The notes under the pieces were generated by a model that saw only the letters and a list, made by a program, of their open reading frames with translations, ran no database searches and was not told the origin of the DNA. Shown one piece after another: positions 25,969-34,811 of a stretch of 64,000 nucleotides of DNA. Both the position numbers and the translations under genes were made by a program. This stretch comes from CAG-557 sp045540315 (GTDB lineage Bacteria; Bacillota; Clostridia; Oscillospirales; Acutalibacteraceae). Position 1 is the stretch's first letter; each line of letters begins with the position of its first letter. The DNA is taken from assembly GCA_045540315.1 (NCBI GenBank), contig JAZQHA010000168.1:19408-83407 (forward strand). Direction: 5' to 3'.

Positions 25969-27001
25969 TATAAAATCGATGCTTAAATCTGAGCTAGCTG
26001 ATTGCTTGAAGAGCGATGGGTATCCCGCTTACCGAGCAGAGCAAGTATATTTATGGCTCACTAAAGGTATTGCTAGCTTTGAAGAAATGCTAAACATACC
26101 AAAAGATTTGCGACAAAAACTGAGTGAGAAATATTACATTGCCAACGCGCAGATAGAACGAAAATTCACCTCAAAAGTGGATGAAACGATAAAATACTTA
26201 TTTAGCTTAAATGATGGCGAATTTATTGAGTCCGTTTTGATGAAATATAAGCATGGCTATACGATATGCATCTCAACGCAAGTGGGATGTAAAATGGGAT
26301 GCAAATTTTGTGCAACCGGGCGAAATGGTTTTGTACGCAATTTGATGCCTTCTGAGATGCTTGCGCAAATTCAAGTAGTACAACTTGACAATAATAACAC
26401 AAGAATATCTAATGTTGTGCTCATGGGAATGGGTGAACCGTTGGATAATTATGTTAATGTGCTTAAATTTTTGCACTTGGTTTCATCCCCGGAGAGTTTA
26501 AACATCGGAATGCGTCATATTTCGCTATCGACTTGTGGTATAATTGACAAAATGTACGACTTGGCCAAAGAACGTCTGCAGTTAACACTGTCAGTCTCGT
26601 TACATGCGCCGAATGACGAAATTCGCAATCCATTAATGCCGATAAACAAAAAATTTAACGTCGATGAGTTACTCAAGGCGTGCAAGTTTTATACAGCGAA
26701 AACTAATCGGCGAATCTCATTTGAATACGCTATGATTTCGGGTATTAACGACAATGATGCTTGTGCAACTGAGCTTGCGCAAAAGCTAGCTGGAATGCTG
26801 TGTCATGTTAACTTGATTCCAGTTAATAGCATTGACGTTGAGAAAAATACATATAGAAAAAGCAGCCGGGATAGGTTGGAAAGCTTTGTTAAAATTTTGT
26901 CCCAAAAAGGAATAACGGCAACGGTTCGGCGAACTTTGGGCTCAGATATAAATGCTTCATGTGGGCAACTTAGAGGAAAGGCAAAAAATCTGGAGGATTA
27001 A
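25961..27001 (+). CDS. rlmN: 23S rRNA/tRNA adenine-C2 methyltransferase RlmN
   Basis: This 346-residue radical-SAM enzyme has the cluster motif CKMGCKFCATG, the GMGEPLDNY block and the C-terminal catalytic Cys in INASCGQL. It methylates A2503 of 23S rRNA and A37 of some tRNAs. The ATG at 25961 overlaps the end of the yugP-like gene. The stop TAA is immediately followed by the ATG of prpC, so the genes are co-translated. Confidence 0.95.
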   Translation: MIDIKSMLKSELADCLKSDGYPAYRAEQVYLWLTKGIASFEEMLNIPKDLRQKLSEKYYIANAQIERKFTSKVDETIKYLFSLNDGEFIESVLMKYKHGYTICISTQVGCKMGCKFCATGRNGFVRNLMPSEMLAQIQVVQLDNNNTRISNVVLMGMGEPLDNYVNVLKFLHLVSSPESLNIGMRHISLSTCGIIDKMYDLAKERLQLTLSVSLHAPNDEIRNPLMPINKKFNVDELLKACKFYTAKTNRRISFEYAMISGINDNDACATELAQKLAGMLCHVNLIPVNSIDVEKNTYRKSSRDRLESFVKILSQKGITATVRRTLGSDINASCGQLRGKAKNLED

Positions 27002-27733
27002 ATGGCAACGATTTTTGGAAAAAGCGATATTGGTCGAGTGCGGCCGACAAATCAAGATTGTTTTGATTACGGAACGACAGATAAAAATATAACTTGGGTT
27101 GTAGTTTGCGACGGAATGGGTGGCGCTAAGGGTGGCGAGATTGCAAGTCACTTGGCTGCTACGAGCATAAAAAATACTATGCACGATGACTTGCAGGAAA
27201 AACTTTCGCAAGATGAGATGGAGCAATTTCTCAAAAAGGCAATTGATAAAGCTAATCTTGAGGTTTTTAATAAAGCTCAAAAGGAGTCAGAGCTTCGTGG
27301 TATGGGCACGACGATTGTTTTGCTGGTTGCTTTTGAGGATAAGTTGCATATTGCGTACGTGGGGGATAGTCGTGCATATCTAGCTCGACATGGAGAAATT
27401 GAGCAACTTACTGTTGACCACTCGATGGTACAGCAACTAATAAATGATGGCGAAATAACCGATGAAGAGGCAAAAGCTCATCCGCAAAAAAATATCATTA
27501 CGCGAGCTTTAGGGATTAGCAAGGTTGTGGAGATTGATTATTTAGTGAAGGAACGACTCAATGGAGACTTATTTCTTGCTTGCACAGATGGATTGACGAA
27601 TTATCTCGATAAGAGTGACATCTTAACGTGCATGAACGAAGCACAAGGTGAGGCTCTTGTAGAGAAGTTGGTTGCACTTGCAAATGAGCTCGGTGGTAGT
27701 GATAATATCACAGCAGTTGTTGTAAGCGATTAA
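27002..27733 (+). CDS. prpC: PP2C-type protein serine/threonine phosphatase
   Basis: This 243-residue phosphatase shows all the metal motifs: RPTNQDCF, VCDGMGGAKGGE, YVGDSRAYL, CTDGLTNYL and GGSDNITAVVV. It opposes the PASTA kinase encoded 26 bp downstream. The pair controls cell-wall growth, and spore germination in related species. Confidence 0.95.
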   Translation: MATIFGKSDIGRVRPTNQDCFDYGTTDKNITWVVVCDGMGGAKGGEIASHLAATSIKNTMHDDLQEKLSQDEMEQFLKKAIDKANLEVFNKAQKESELRGMGTTIVLLVAFEDKLHIAYVGDSRAYLARHGEIEQLTVDHSMVQQLINDGEITDEEAKAHPQKNIITRALGISKVVEIDYLVKERLNGDLFLACTDGLTNYLDKSDILTCMNEAQGEALVEKLVALANELGGSDNITAVVVSD

Positions 27734-27759
27734 CAGGAAAGTTGTTGAGGTGAAGCTTA

Positions 27760-29811
27760 ATGGATAAATACGTTGGTAAGAGATTAGATGGTCGATACGA
27801 AATAAACGAGTTGCTGGGCTGCGGCGGTATGGCGAATGTTTACAGTGCATACGACATTATTGATGACAGAACGGTTGCAATAAAGATTTTAAAGGATGAA
27901 TTCTTAACTAATAGAGACTTTATACGTCGTTTTAAAAATGAGTCTAAGGCGATTGCTGTTTTGTCGCATCCAAACATAGTTAAGGTGTACGATGTAAGCT
28001 TTGGTGACCGTATTCAATATATCGTAATGGAAAATATCGATGGGATTACTCTTAAAGAGTACATCGAGAAACAGCACGAAATCAAATGGCGCGATGCTGT
28101 TCATTTTGTGACCCAAATTTTAAAGGCACTCGAGCACGCGCATGAAAAAGGCATTGTACATAGGGATATAAAGCCACAAAATATTATGCTTTTAAAAGAC
28201 GGGACTATAAAGGTAACGGACTTTGGTATAGCAAGATTTTCTAAAAATGAGACGCGCACTTTAACCGAAAAAGCCATAGGGTCGGTGCATTACATCTCGC
28301 CAGAGCAGGCACGCGGAGACATGACAGATGACAAGTCTGATATATACTCTGTAGGTATAATGCTTTATGAGATGCTAACCGGTAAGTTACCTTTTGAGGC
28401 CGATAATGCGGTTTCAGTGGCGATTATGCAGATGCAAACTGAGCCTAAAAAGTTGCGCGATATTAATTCGGAAATACCGGAGGGCCTAGAAGATATCACT
28501 TTAAAAGCGATGAAAAAAGATGCGGCGCACCGTTATAATTCTGCCGGCGAGATGCTTGCGGCTATAGATATGTTTCGCAAAAATCCAAGTATACGCTTTG
28601 AGTATAAATATTTTAGCGATACAGCACCTACTAAGTATATTGATGCGATAAATGACGTCAAAAATTCCAAGAAAATAAACTACTCGGATGGCTACGAAGA
28701 GGAAGATAATAACTCAGAGAAACGCTCAAAGGCGATTAATATAATTATCGGTGTAGGAATCGCTTTAATAATTTTTCTTGTAGTGATGGGAGTAGGTTTA
28801 GTTTCGGGTTGGTTTGGCTTTGGAAGCAGAGATGTGGATGTACCAAACTTTATTGGCATGAAGCTTTCTGATATAGTCGATAATGATAGATATAAATTTG
28901 CTTGGAGCATCGAGCAAGTATATGATCCGAACAAACCAGAGGGTACGATAATTGACCAAGACCCTAAAGCTGGTTCGAAAAAAGTAAAAGAAAATTCAAA
29001 AATAACACTCAAAGTAAATAGCTCTGGGACTCTAGTTAGCATTCCGGTAGTTCGTGGGCTAACTCTGGATGCAGCTAAGGCTAAAATTAAAGATATTGGT
29101 TTGGTTTATGAGGTGCTCACGGTGGAGGATGACGAAACAGCGGAGGGCATCGTGAAGGGTACCGACCCAAAAGAAGGCACGGAAGTTGTTGTTAACAGCA
29201 TGGTGCGAGTACTTGTAAGCAAAGGGCCGGCCGAGAAAAAAGTTACTGTACCAGATGTTCTTGGTAAGTCTTTCTCGGAGGCAACAAAAACTCTTGTGGA
29301 TAGAGGTCTGAAAGTCTCTGAGAATGTTATTAAGGAAAAAAGCTCCAAAGCGAAAAACACCGTGTTGTCTACCGACCCGTTGCCGGGAGTCGAAGTTGCA
29401 GAAGGAACTGCTATTACATTGACAGTTAGCACCGGTGAGCCCGATGAAAAGACTTTAACCATTAATGTAGACTTGCCCGCGAGTGTGACGCACGAAGTTA
29501 GTATGAAGGTCTATATAAACGGCGTTAATGACTCTAGCAACTCGAAAACATTGATTCCGGCATATAACTCAAGTTATTCTTTCTCACTCAAAGGCACGAG
29601 TGAGACCAAAACTGTAGTTGTAAACCTTGATGGACAAAAATACAGAGTTTATGAAGTGAATTTCGAAAGCGAGACGGTTCGTACGCTCGAAAAAAATAAC
29701 TACACCGATACAGTTGCGTCGAGTGATTCTAGCGAGAACAAAAATAATCAAGTAAAGACAAGTCGAGAAGTTAAAAGTTATACGATTACCAGAACCAGAG
29801 CAGGTAGGTAG
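27760..29811 (+). CDS. prkC: PASTA-domain serine/threonine protein kinase
   Basis: This 683-residue kinase has an N-terminal Hanks-type domain (GCGGMANVYSAYD, AIKIL, HRDIKPQNIML, DFGIARF, about 10-275), a membrane helix (about 327-349) and three extracellular PASTA repeats (about 357-420, 425-490, 496-560). A C-terminal region of about 120 residues contains a beta-rich segment. PASTA repeats bind peptidoglycan fragments; in Bacillus PrkC they signal germination. AGGTGAAGCTTA precedes the ATG. Confidence 0.95.
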   Translation: MDKYVGKRLDGRYEINELLGCGGMANVYSAYDIIDDRTVAIKILKDEFLTNRDFIRRFKNESKAIAVLSHPNIVKVYDVSFGDRIQYIVMENIDGITLKEYIEKQHEIKWRDAVHFVTQILKALEHAHEKGIVHRDIKPQNIMLLKDGTIKVTDFGIARFSKNETRTLTEKAIGSVHYISPEQARGDMTDDKSDIYSVGIMLYEMLTGKLPFEADNAVSVAIMQMQTEPKKLRDINSEIPEGLEDITLKAMKKDAAHRYNSAGEMLAAIDMFRKNPSIRFEYKYFSDTAPTKYIDAINDVKNSKKINYSDGYEEEDNNSEKRSKAINIIIGVGIALIIFLVVMGVGLVSGWFGFGSRDVDVPNFIGMKLSDIVDNDRYKFAWSIEQVYDPNKPEGTIIDQDPKAGSKKVKENSKITLKVNSSGTLVSIPVVRGLTLDAAKAKIKDIGLVYEVLTVEDDETAEGIVKGTDPKEGTEVVVNSMVRVLVSKGPAEKKVTVPDVLGKSFSEATKTLVDRGLKVSENVIKEKSSKAKNTVLSTDPLPGVEVAEGTAITLTVSTGEPDEKTLTINVDLPASVTHEVSMKVYINGVNDSSNSKTLIPAYNSSYSFSLKGTSETKTVVVNLDGQKYRVYEVNFESETVRTLEKNNYTDTVASSDSSENKNNQVKTSREVKSYTITRTRAGR

Positions 29812-29813
29812 CT

Positions 29814-30701
29814 ATGGGGAAGAGGTTATCTGGGGTTATTTTAAAGGGCATAGGTGGATTTTATTACGTAGAAACTGATGCGGGCATTTTAGAGTGTAAA
29901 GCGCGAGGGATTTTTCGGAAAAATAACATGAAGCCATTTGTCGGCGATAATGTTGAGGTGGTTCTCCCAAGCGATAATGGTTACGCTTCTATAGAGGAAA
30001 TATATCCGCGAAAAAATCAGCTAATTCGTCCACCTATAGCCAATATTGACCAGCTACTTATAATTTCTTCAATATCTAATCCGGAGCCGAATACGGTGGT
30101 TATCGATAAGCTTATTGCCGTTGCTCAGCATAATAATATCGAGCCTGTAGTAGTTATCTCCAAGGTAGACTTGGCTGACCCGGCTGAGTTAGTTGACGTA
30201 TATAATTTAGCTGGAGTTAAAGTGGTGGTAACTTCAAAACAAGACCTAGAGTCTCATGAAAAGATAAAAGAACTGTTGCTCGGTAAAACAACAGCTCTTA
30301 CTGGGAACTCTGGAGTGGGGAAGTCGACGCTTTTAAATTGTATTGAGAAGAATTTTCAAGTGGAGACAGGTGAGATAAGTCAAAAGCTAAAACGCGGTAA
30401 ACATACCACTCGCTATGTAGAGTTATACCCGCTAGGTGGAGGCGGATACATTGCAGATACACCGGGTTTCTCGAGTATCGATTTAGGTCGCTTCAACATG
30501 ATTGATAAAGAACATTTGCGATACAGTTTTACTGATTTTAATCCGTACCAAAACGACTGCAAATTTAATTCTTGTAATCATATTGGAGAAAAAGGTTGCG
30601 CTATTACGGTGGCTGTCCATGAGGGAAAGATAAGCCAATCGCGCTATGATAGTTACTTGGCTATATACAATGAGATAAAAGACATAAAACCCTGGGAGTA
30701 G
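29814..30701 (+). CDS. rsgA: Small ribosomal subunit biogenesis GTPase RsgA
   Basis: This 295-residue circularly permuted GTPase has SKVDLAD (G4) before TGNSGVGKSTLLN (G1) and DTPGFSS (G3), followed by a zinc-binding Cys-His cluster (CKFNSCNHIGEKGC). It checks late 30S assembly. It begins 2 bp after the prkC stop and ends the operon; rpe and thiN, often next, are absent. A long hairpin follows. Confidence 0.95.
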   Translation: MGKRLSGVILKGIGGFYYVETDAGILECKARGIFRKNNMKPFVGDNVEVVLPSDNGYASIEEIYPRKNQLIRPPIANIDQLLIISSISNPEPNTVVIDKLIAVAQHNNIEPVVVISKVDLADPAELVDVYNLAGVKVVVTSKQDLESHEKIKELLLGKTTALTGNSGVGKSTLLNCIEKNFQVETGEISQKLKRGKHTTRYVELYPLGGGGYIADTPGFSSIDLGRFNMIDKEHLRYSFTDFNPYQNDCKFNSCNHIGEKGCAITVAVHEGKISQSRYDSYLAIYNEIKDIKPWE

Positions 30702-30723
30702 GGAAGAGTGTGCAAAAGTAAAT

Positions 30724-30782
30724 AAATCAAAAATGAGTTAAGCAGTTAGCGGGGAGTATTTGCTTAGCTTATTTTTGATTTA
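30724..30782 (+). terminator. Long hairpin terminator after rsgA
   Basis: A 21-bp imperfect stem (30724-30744, starting AAATCAAAAAT, with 30761-30781) encloses a 16-base loop and is followed by an AT-rich TAATTTTTTA. It ends the long operon that starts at remA. Confidence 0.65.
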
Positions 30783-30799
30783 ATTTTTTAAAATGAACG

Positions 30800-31135
30800 T
30801 TATCCGTCTAATAAGAGCTTGGCAAAGACAGTTGCATCGGATTCAAGCTTCGCTATGTACTCGGGAAATGTATTTTCATAATGCGTCACGTTTACGCAGC
30901 TGTGAAGTAGAGCATGAGCAAGTTCGTGGGCACAAACCTTTTCTTGTTGTATTGAGGATAAACTTTCTTTAATTAATATTGATTTTTTATTTGCAGAGTT
31001 TAAGAAAAAACCGTCCACGCTTTCTGGGAGGTCTACGAATAGTATGTTAATATTTAGTTTTTCGCACAACTCAAAAGGAGATTTCGTTCCATACTTGGTG
31101 ACCAAACTATGAACAAAATACTTTATCTTTTTCAC
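30800..31135 (-). CDS. ImmA/IrrE family metallopeptidase
   Basis: This 111-residue protein has the zinc motif HELAHALLH with a downstream acidic residue (LESDATVFAKLLL), the ImmA/IrrE pattern. In ICEBs1 and phages such proteases cut the partner repressor to induce the element. Its partner here is the XRE repressor gene just upstream on the same strand (31164-31547). AGGAGGTGAAAAAG precedes the ATG. It is shorter than typical ImmA (about 130-160). Confidence 0.85.
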   Translation of the reverse strand: MKKIKYFVHSLVTKYGTKSPFELCEKLNINILFVDLPESVDGFFLNSANKKSILIKESLSSIQQEKVCAHELAHALLHSCVNVTHYENTFPEYIAKLESDATVFAKLLLDG

Positions 31136-31163
31136 CTCCTAAATATTGCAAATATTGAGGTTT

Positions 31164-31547
31164 TTATTTCCTGTAAGATTTTGATACATTAGAAATAGCG
31201 ACAGCTGTTGCTATTTTTATAGCCTCAACGATTTTTTCTTTATCCTTTTGAGTAATAAGTTTTCCGTTAAACATCAAGCCTTTTTGGGCCATGAGCGTGT
31301 AGGTAATATTATCGATGAAGGTATCTACGGATTGTTCTTTGCAATTATTTGTTGCATTTATTCCCAAAAGAGAGTCGATGCTTATTGAGAATTTTTCGCA
31401 GATTTTTTTTAGCATGTTATTATCCGGTTTTCTACGACCTTGCTCATACATACTCACAGCAGAGATTGAGATATTTAGCTTATCTGCTATTTGAGCTTGA
31501 GTTAATCCACGAGATAGCCTTAAATTTTTAAAATTTTGACTGAACAT
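31164..31547 (-). CDS. XRE-family transcriptional repressor
   Basis: This 127-residue protein has an N-terminal helix-turn-helix (FKNLRLSRGLTQAQIADKL and ISISAVSMYEQGRRKPD, about 6-45) and a C-terminal helical region. AAAAGGAGATTTT precedes the ATG. A palindromic site, CACATTTTGTG, lies in its own promoter spacer and a near copy precedes the divergent gene, so it probably represses both. With ImmA it forms the regulatory pair seen in phages and integrative elements, though no other element genes are present. Confidence 0.85.
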   Translation of the reverse strand: MFSQNFKNLRLSRGLTQAQIADKLNISISAVSMYEQGRRKPDNNMLKKICEKFSISIDSLLGINATNNCKEQSVDTFIDNITYTLMAQKGLMFNGKLITQKDKEKIVEAIKIATAVAISNVSKSYRK

Positions 31548-31577
31548 AATAAAATCTCCTTTTTGTGGCTTAATGAA

Positions 31578-31606
31578 ATTATAACATACACATTTTGTGA
31601 AATCAA
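31578..31606 (-). promoter_or_regulatory. Promoter of the XRE repressor with internal operator
   Basis: On the minus strand TTGATT (31606-31601) and TATAAT (31583-31578) are 17 bp apart. The palindrome CACATTTTGTG (31589-31599) fills the spacer, an ideal place for autorepression. Confidence 0.65.
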
Positions 31607-31684
31607 GTGCATTTTTTAATTTTTTGTTAAACTTTTTGCAAATTAATTTTGCTTCTAAATATAATTAAAAAACTAATTTTGGCG

Positions 31685-31713
31685 TTGACTTTTTAGTTTT
31701 TAAGTGCTAGTAT
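31685..31713 (+). promoter_or_regulatory. Promoter of the divergent small-gene pair
   Basis: TTGACT (31685-31690) and TAGTAT (31708-31713) are spaced by 17 bp, with a TG just before the -10. It would transcribe the genes at 31825 and 32031. Confidence 0.55.
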
Positions 31714-31794
31714 TTGTTTTATAACACCCGACGTTTTTTGTTTTGAACCGCATTTGCGAACAATGGTTTTTCTTGTATGGCTACACCCTTTAAT

Positions 31795-31807
31795 ACACGT
31801 TTTGTGT
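31795..31807. promoter_or_regulatory. Second candidate XRE operator
   Basis: ACACGTTTTGTGT is a near-palindrome matching the CACATTTTGTG site at 31589-31599. It lies just before the ribosome-binding site (GGAGG, about 31815) of the gene at 31825. Confidence 0.5.
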
Positions 31808-31824
31808 AAAATTTGGAGGTCAAT

Positions 31825-32034
31825 ATGAGTTACAAACAACTATATGCGCAGTATTTTATGCAGTATAAAAATATTTCAAAATACGTAAAAGCTCTTAGAC
31901 AACAACTAAAATTTGTAGAACCAGATGAGGAAAGAGAGGTTAAAAGAAGGGTCTCGATACTTTATTCAATTTGTCTTGATTTGAAACATACCAGTGAATA
32001 TTTAAAGCTTTGTGAAAGAAGAGATAATACATGA
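31825..32034 (+). CDS. Small protein of unknown function in the XRE/ImmA module
   Basis: This 69-residue, Lys/Tyr-rich, probably helical protein starts at ATG 31825, after GGAGG. It contains QYFMQYKNISKYVKALRQQL and ends in RRDNT. I recognise no family. It overlaps the next gene by 4 bp (ATGA), so the two are a translation-coupled pair under the divergent promoter. Confidence 0.7.
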   Translation: MSYKQLYAQYFMQYKNISKYVKALRQQLKFVEPDEEREVKRRVSILYSICLDLKHTSEYLKLCERRDNT

Positions 32035-32336
32035 ATAATAAACTATCATTAACAGAGTTCACAGAATCAATCGCCGGGATGATGGAATATAACAAAGGCA
32101 TGCAATATACGAATGAGAAAGAATATAAAAAACTTGTCAAGATTTTATCAAAGGTAATTGTAGGCGAGCTTACAGAACGTCAACAACAATGTATTGTAAT
32201 GCGGTATTATAAGAACTTAACTGTAACCGAAATTGCTTATCAGCTGGGTATCGGAAAATCAACAGCATCGCGACACATAAAAAAAGCAAAAATGAGACTG
32301 TATAAGCTCCTGGATTATTATATTTTGGCGAAATAA
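32031..32336 (+). CDS. Sigma-70 region 4-like DNA-binding protein
   Basis: This 101-residue protein has a C-terminal helix-turn-helix of the sigma-70 region 4 type: GELTERQQQCIVMRYYKNL, then TVTEIAYQLGIGKSTASRHI. It lacks regions 2 and 3. Similar short proteins regulate phage or conjugative-element genes. It lies with an XRE repressor and ImmA, and may be an activator they control. A terminator follows. Confidence 0.75.
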   Translation: MNNKLSLTEFTESIAGMMEYNKGMQYTNEKEYKKLVKILSKVIVGELTERQQQCIVMRYYKNLTVTEIAYQLGIGKSTASRHIKKAKMRLYKLLDYYILAK

Positions 32337-32353
32337 GGAGTAAAAAAAACAAA

Positions 32354-32386
32354 AGCGCAACTTTTAATAAGTTGCGTTCTTTTTAT
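32354..32386 (+). terminator. Intrinsic terminator
   Basis: CGCAACT (32356-32362) pairs with AGTTGCG (32370-32376), followed by TTCTTTTTATT. It ends the two-gene unit and separates it from the convergent dnaC. Confidence 0.75.
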
Positions 32387-32411
32387 TGCAGTATTAAAAA
32401 AATATCGGCGT

Positions 32412-33404
32412 TTATCGTTGCCCGTTAGGATTCCTTAAAACCTGTCTAATATCATTGCCGAGAAAAAACAATCGTTTATAACTTCCCATAATTCTTGAAA
32501 CTAACCGTTTTGAGTACGACGATTGAATCTCCTTTACGGAAAGATTTGTACTAATGATAGTCGGTTTTTGATACATAATACGAGAGTTTATAACGTTATA
32601 GATAGTAGCGTTTGAAAAACTAGTTTGAAATTCTGTACCTAAGTCGTCTAAAATGAGTAGCTCACAATCAATTAAATGTTTTTCAGTATTATCATCCTGA
32701 AAATTGTGATAAAAATGTTCTTTTTCTAGTTTTGAGATAATATTAGGAGTAGAAGTATATATTACATTGTGACCGCGATTTATGAGCTCATTAGCTATTG
32801 CTAAAGATAGATGCGTTTTGCCAAGACCTGTTGCTCCTTGCAGAAATAAATTTTCGGAGTAGCCGGTAAAGTTGGAGGCATAATTTTTGCAAAAGTTCAA
32901 AATTTTTTCCATGTGCAAACGAATGTTTACACCATCTTTAGCGTTGTCATTTGGGTAAAGTTCAATATCAAACGATTCAAAAGTGGAAAGAGAAAGCGGA
33001 GAGAGCCGATTCAAATTTTCATATGTAATTTTCTTAATTAGATTTTTCAAGCAAGTACACATGTGCCCGTCGACATAGCCTGTATCGCTGCACATAGGAC
33101 AATGATGTTTTACTTCAAGATAATCTAGCGGTAAATTTTCCGAAAGCAACAACGTTTCCAGCTCTTGTTGTAGCGATAAGTTTGTGCTTTTTAGGTCCGA
33201 TAGTTTTTCCTTAACGTTTGAACCGGATAAAACTGCGCGGGCAGAATCAATAGCTGTGCGAGAGAGTAAAGACTCAATTTCTGCGGCTCTTTTTACTTTT
33301 GTAAAAAAGGTTTTTTTTCGGAGTTCATTTTTTTCTATCTGATTTTTTCGTATTCGCTCAAGTTCAGCTTCTGCCTGCTGCAAAATTTTTGTTTTTATGT
33401 TCAT
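32412..33404 (-). CDS. DnaC/DnaI-type helicase loader
   Basis: This 330-residue AAA+ ATPase has a zinc-like Cys cluster (HCPMCSDTGYVDGHMCTC, near 105-122), Walker A GATGLGKTHLSLAIANEL (about 190-207) and Walker B LLILDDLGTEF. It loads the replicative DNA helicase. It follows dnaD by 11 bp on the same strand, the usual order of primosome genes in Clostridia. The short spacing suggests one transcript. Confidence 0.9.
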   Translation of the reverse strand: MNIKTKILQQAEAELERIRKNQIEKNELRKKTFFTKVKRAAEIESLLSRTAIDSARAVLSGSNVKEKLSDLKSTNLSLQQELETLLLSENLPLDYLEVKHHCPMCSDTGYVDGHMCTCLKNLIKKITYENLNRLSPLSLSTFESFDIELYPNDNAKDGVNIRLHMEKILNFCKNYASNFTGYSENLFLQGATGLGKTHLSLAIANELINRGHNVIYTSTPNIISKLEKEHFYHNFQDDNTEKHLIDCELLILDDLGTEFQTSFSNATIYNVINSRIMYQKPTIISTNLSVKEIQSSYSKRLVSRIMGSYKRLFFLGNDIRQVLRNPNGQR

Positions 33405-33415
33405 ACAAAGCTCCT

Positions 33416-34384
33416 TTATATGTACATGTAGTTTCGTTCATATTCATCGATGTTATATGAAGTAAAATCGTTGGTTTGTTTTTGCGGCGCAGGTGTCTTT
33501 TTATACTTGTCCTCTTCAAGGGCCTGCGAAAGCGTTTTTATACCAGAATTATACCAACGTTTAATTATGCCGTCCATGTAACTTAAGATGTACTTGCCTT
33601 TTGAATTTACGCAGCGGTCGTAGGCTTCTTTAATTAAGTCGTGAGGTATTTGCCAAGAATTAATCCAACGATTAGCAGCTTCATCTTCTTTTGAGGATGG
33701 GGAACGATGTTCGATGCCGATAATTTTTTCAAGTGATAGCCATGCTTGTCTATAATTTTCAAGTGTTCGAATTTTATTTTCGGCTTTTTCGATGGTGTCT
33801 ATTTCCTCTTCGGCCCAAGAAATCGCTATGGTTTTGATGTAATTCATATGGCGTTTACCGATGTTTACTGCGTACTGCATAAGCATTAAAATAACATGTA
33901 CGGGTAGGCCGTAGGTATCGTGCAACATAAGTAAAGTGGAGGAGTCGCCATTGGAGATAGGTCTGGCGAGGATAACTTGGGCTTCTTGCATAAGGGAGGC
34001 AATTTCGGTGGAGTCGTGTACACGTTGAGAAACAGATGCAGTATCTGGTTTTTCGATGCGAGGAAAGTGTTTTTTTTCAACCGGTAATTGTACGATAGTA
34101 TTTTGATTTTCTGTAGTTGATTCATTTGTGCTTTTTTCTTCGATGTTAGGGTTACTTAGTATGTTGGTTTCAATCCAATATTGCATCGAGTCCTTAACAT
34201 CAAGTTCTGTCATAGATAGAGCCATGGCAACTTGAGAAACAGAAATTTTTTCTCCCGCGTGCCGCAAAACGAATAATAATACTTTTAGTTGTGCAGCGCC
34301 AGCCAGTTTTATATGTTTATCAATTACTTCACATGGTACTGCAAAAATGGTATTCCAAATACCAAGATTAATAGATAGGTTCAT
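33416..34384 (-). CDS. DnaD/DnaB-like primosome protein
   Basis: This 322-residue protein has a winged-helix N-terminal part (AAQLKVLLFVLRHAGEKISVSQVA, about 30-55), a variable linker, then a DnaD domain (about 130-210: STLLMLHDTYGLPVHVILMLMQYAV) and a second one ending with a W-x3-G-I motif (IIKRWYNSGIKTLSQA). It acts with PriA and the helicase loader to load the helicase at origins and restarted forks. Two TGAACTGTA repeats lie in its upstream region. Confidence 0.9.
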   Translation of the reverse strand: MNLSINLGIWNTIFAVPCEVIDKHIKLAGAAQLKVLLFVLRHAGEKISVSQVAMALSMTELDVKDSMQYWIETNILSNPNIEEKSTNESTTENQNTIVQLPVEKKHFPRIEKPDTASVSQRVHDSTEIASLMQEAQVILARPISNGDSSTLLMLHDTYGLPVHVILMLMQYAVNIGKRHMNYIKTIAISWAEEEIDTIEKAENKIRTLENYRQAWLSLEKIIGIEHRSPSSKEDEAANRWINSWQIPHDLIKEAYDRCVNSKGKYILSYMDGIIKRWYNSGIKTLSQALEEDKYKKTPAPQKQTNDFTSYNIDEYERNYMYI

Positions 34385-34811
34385 TATTTTAACACCTCAA
34401 AGTTACTATAACATCATGACACGTAGCTTACAGTTCACTTTTTTTATTATATCATATAATACAGTTCAAAGGCACATTTTATCAGAAAAAATACTTCCTG
34501 CAAAAATTAACACCAAGATAGAAAAGAAAAAATAGCTCAATGCACGGAATATTTTTTAGTATTAGCAAATAAATGAGAGTGCCATGTGTGGCTGCATTGC
34601 ACAAGTTTTATTGGCTAAAAAAGCGCAGTTAGGGGTATTTTGGGAGTATGCTGATTTCAAATTTACAAGAAAATAATCCGTCCGACTAGAGGCAAAGGCT
34701 ACTCCTTTTAAACTATGTACAAAATTTGTGATACGACCAAAATGCCTATGCATATCCATAAAAAAAGACTATAATAAAGATTGCGTTAATTTTTTGAATG
34801 GATGTGTTTCG
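34385..34811. other. Divergent intergenic region between dnaD and the flippase gene
   Basis: About 425 bp, AT-rich, without a supported gene. Two direct repeats TACAGTTCA (34429-34437 and 34460-34468, 31 bp apart) flank a TATAAT-like box on the dnaD side, so they may be operator sites. A 65-codon minus-strand frame at 34562-34759 has no ribosome-binding site and is not called. Confidence 0.5.

Noticed and set aside
34562..34759. 65-codon minus-strand frame before the flippase gene
   Set aside because: No ribosome-binding site, no recognisable sequence and AT-rich composition.
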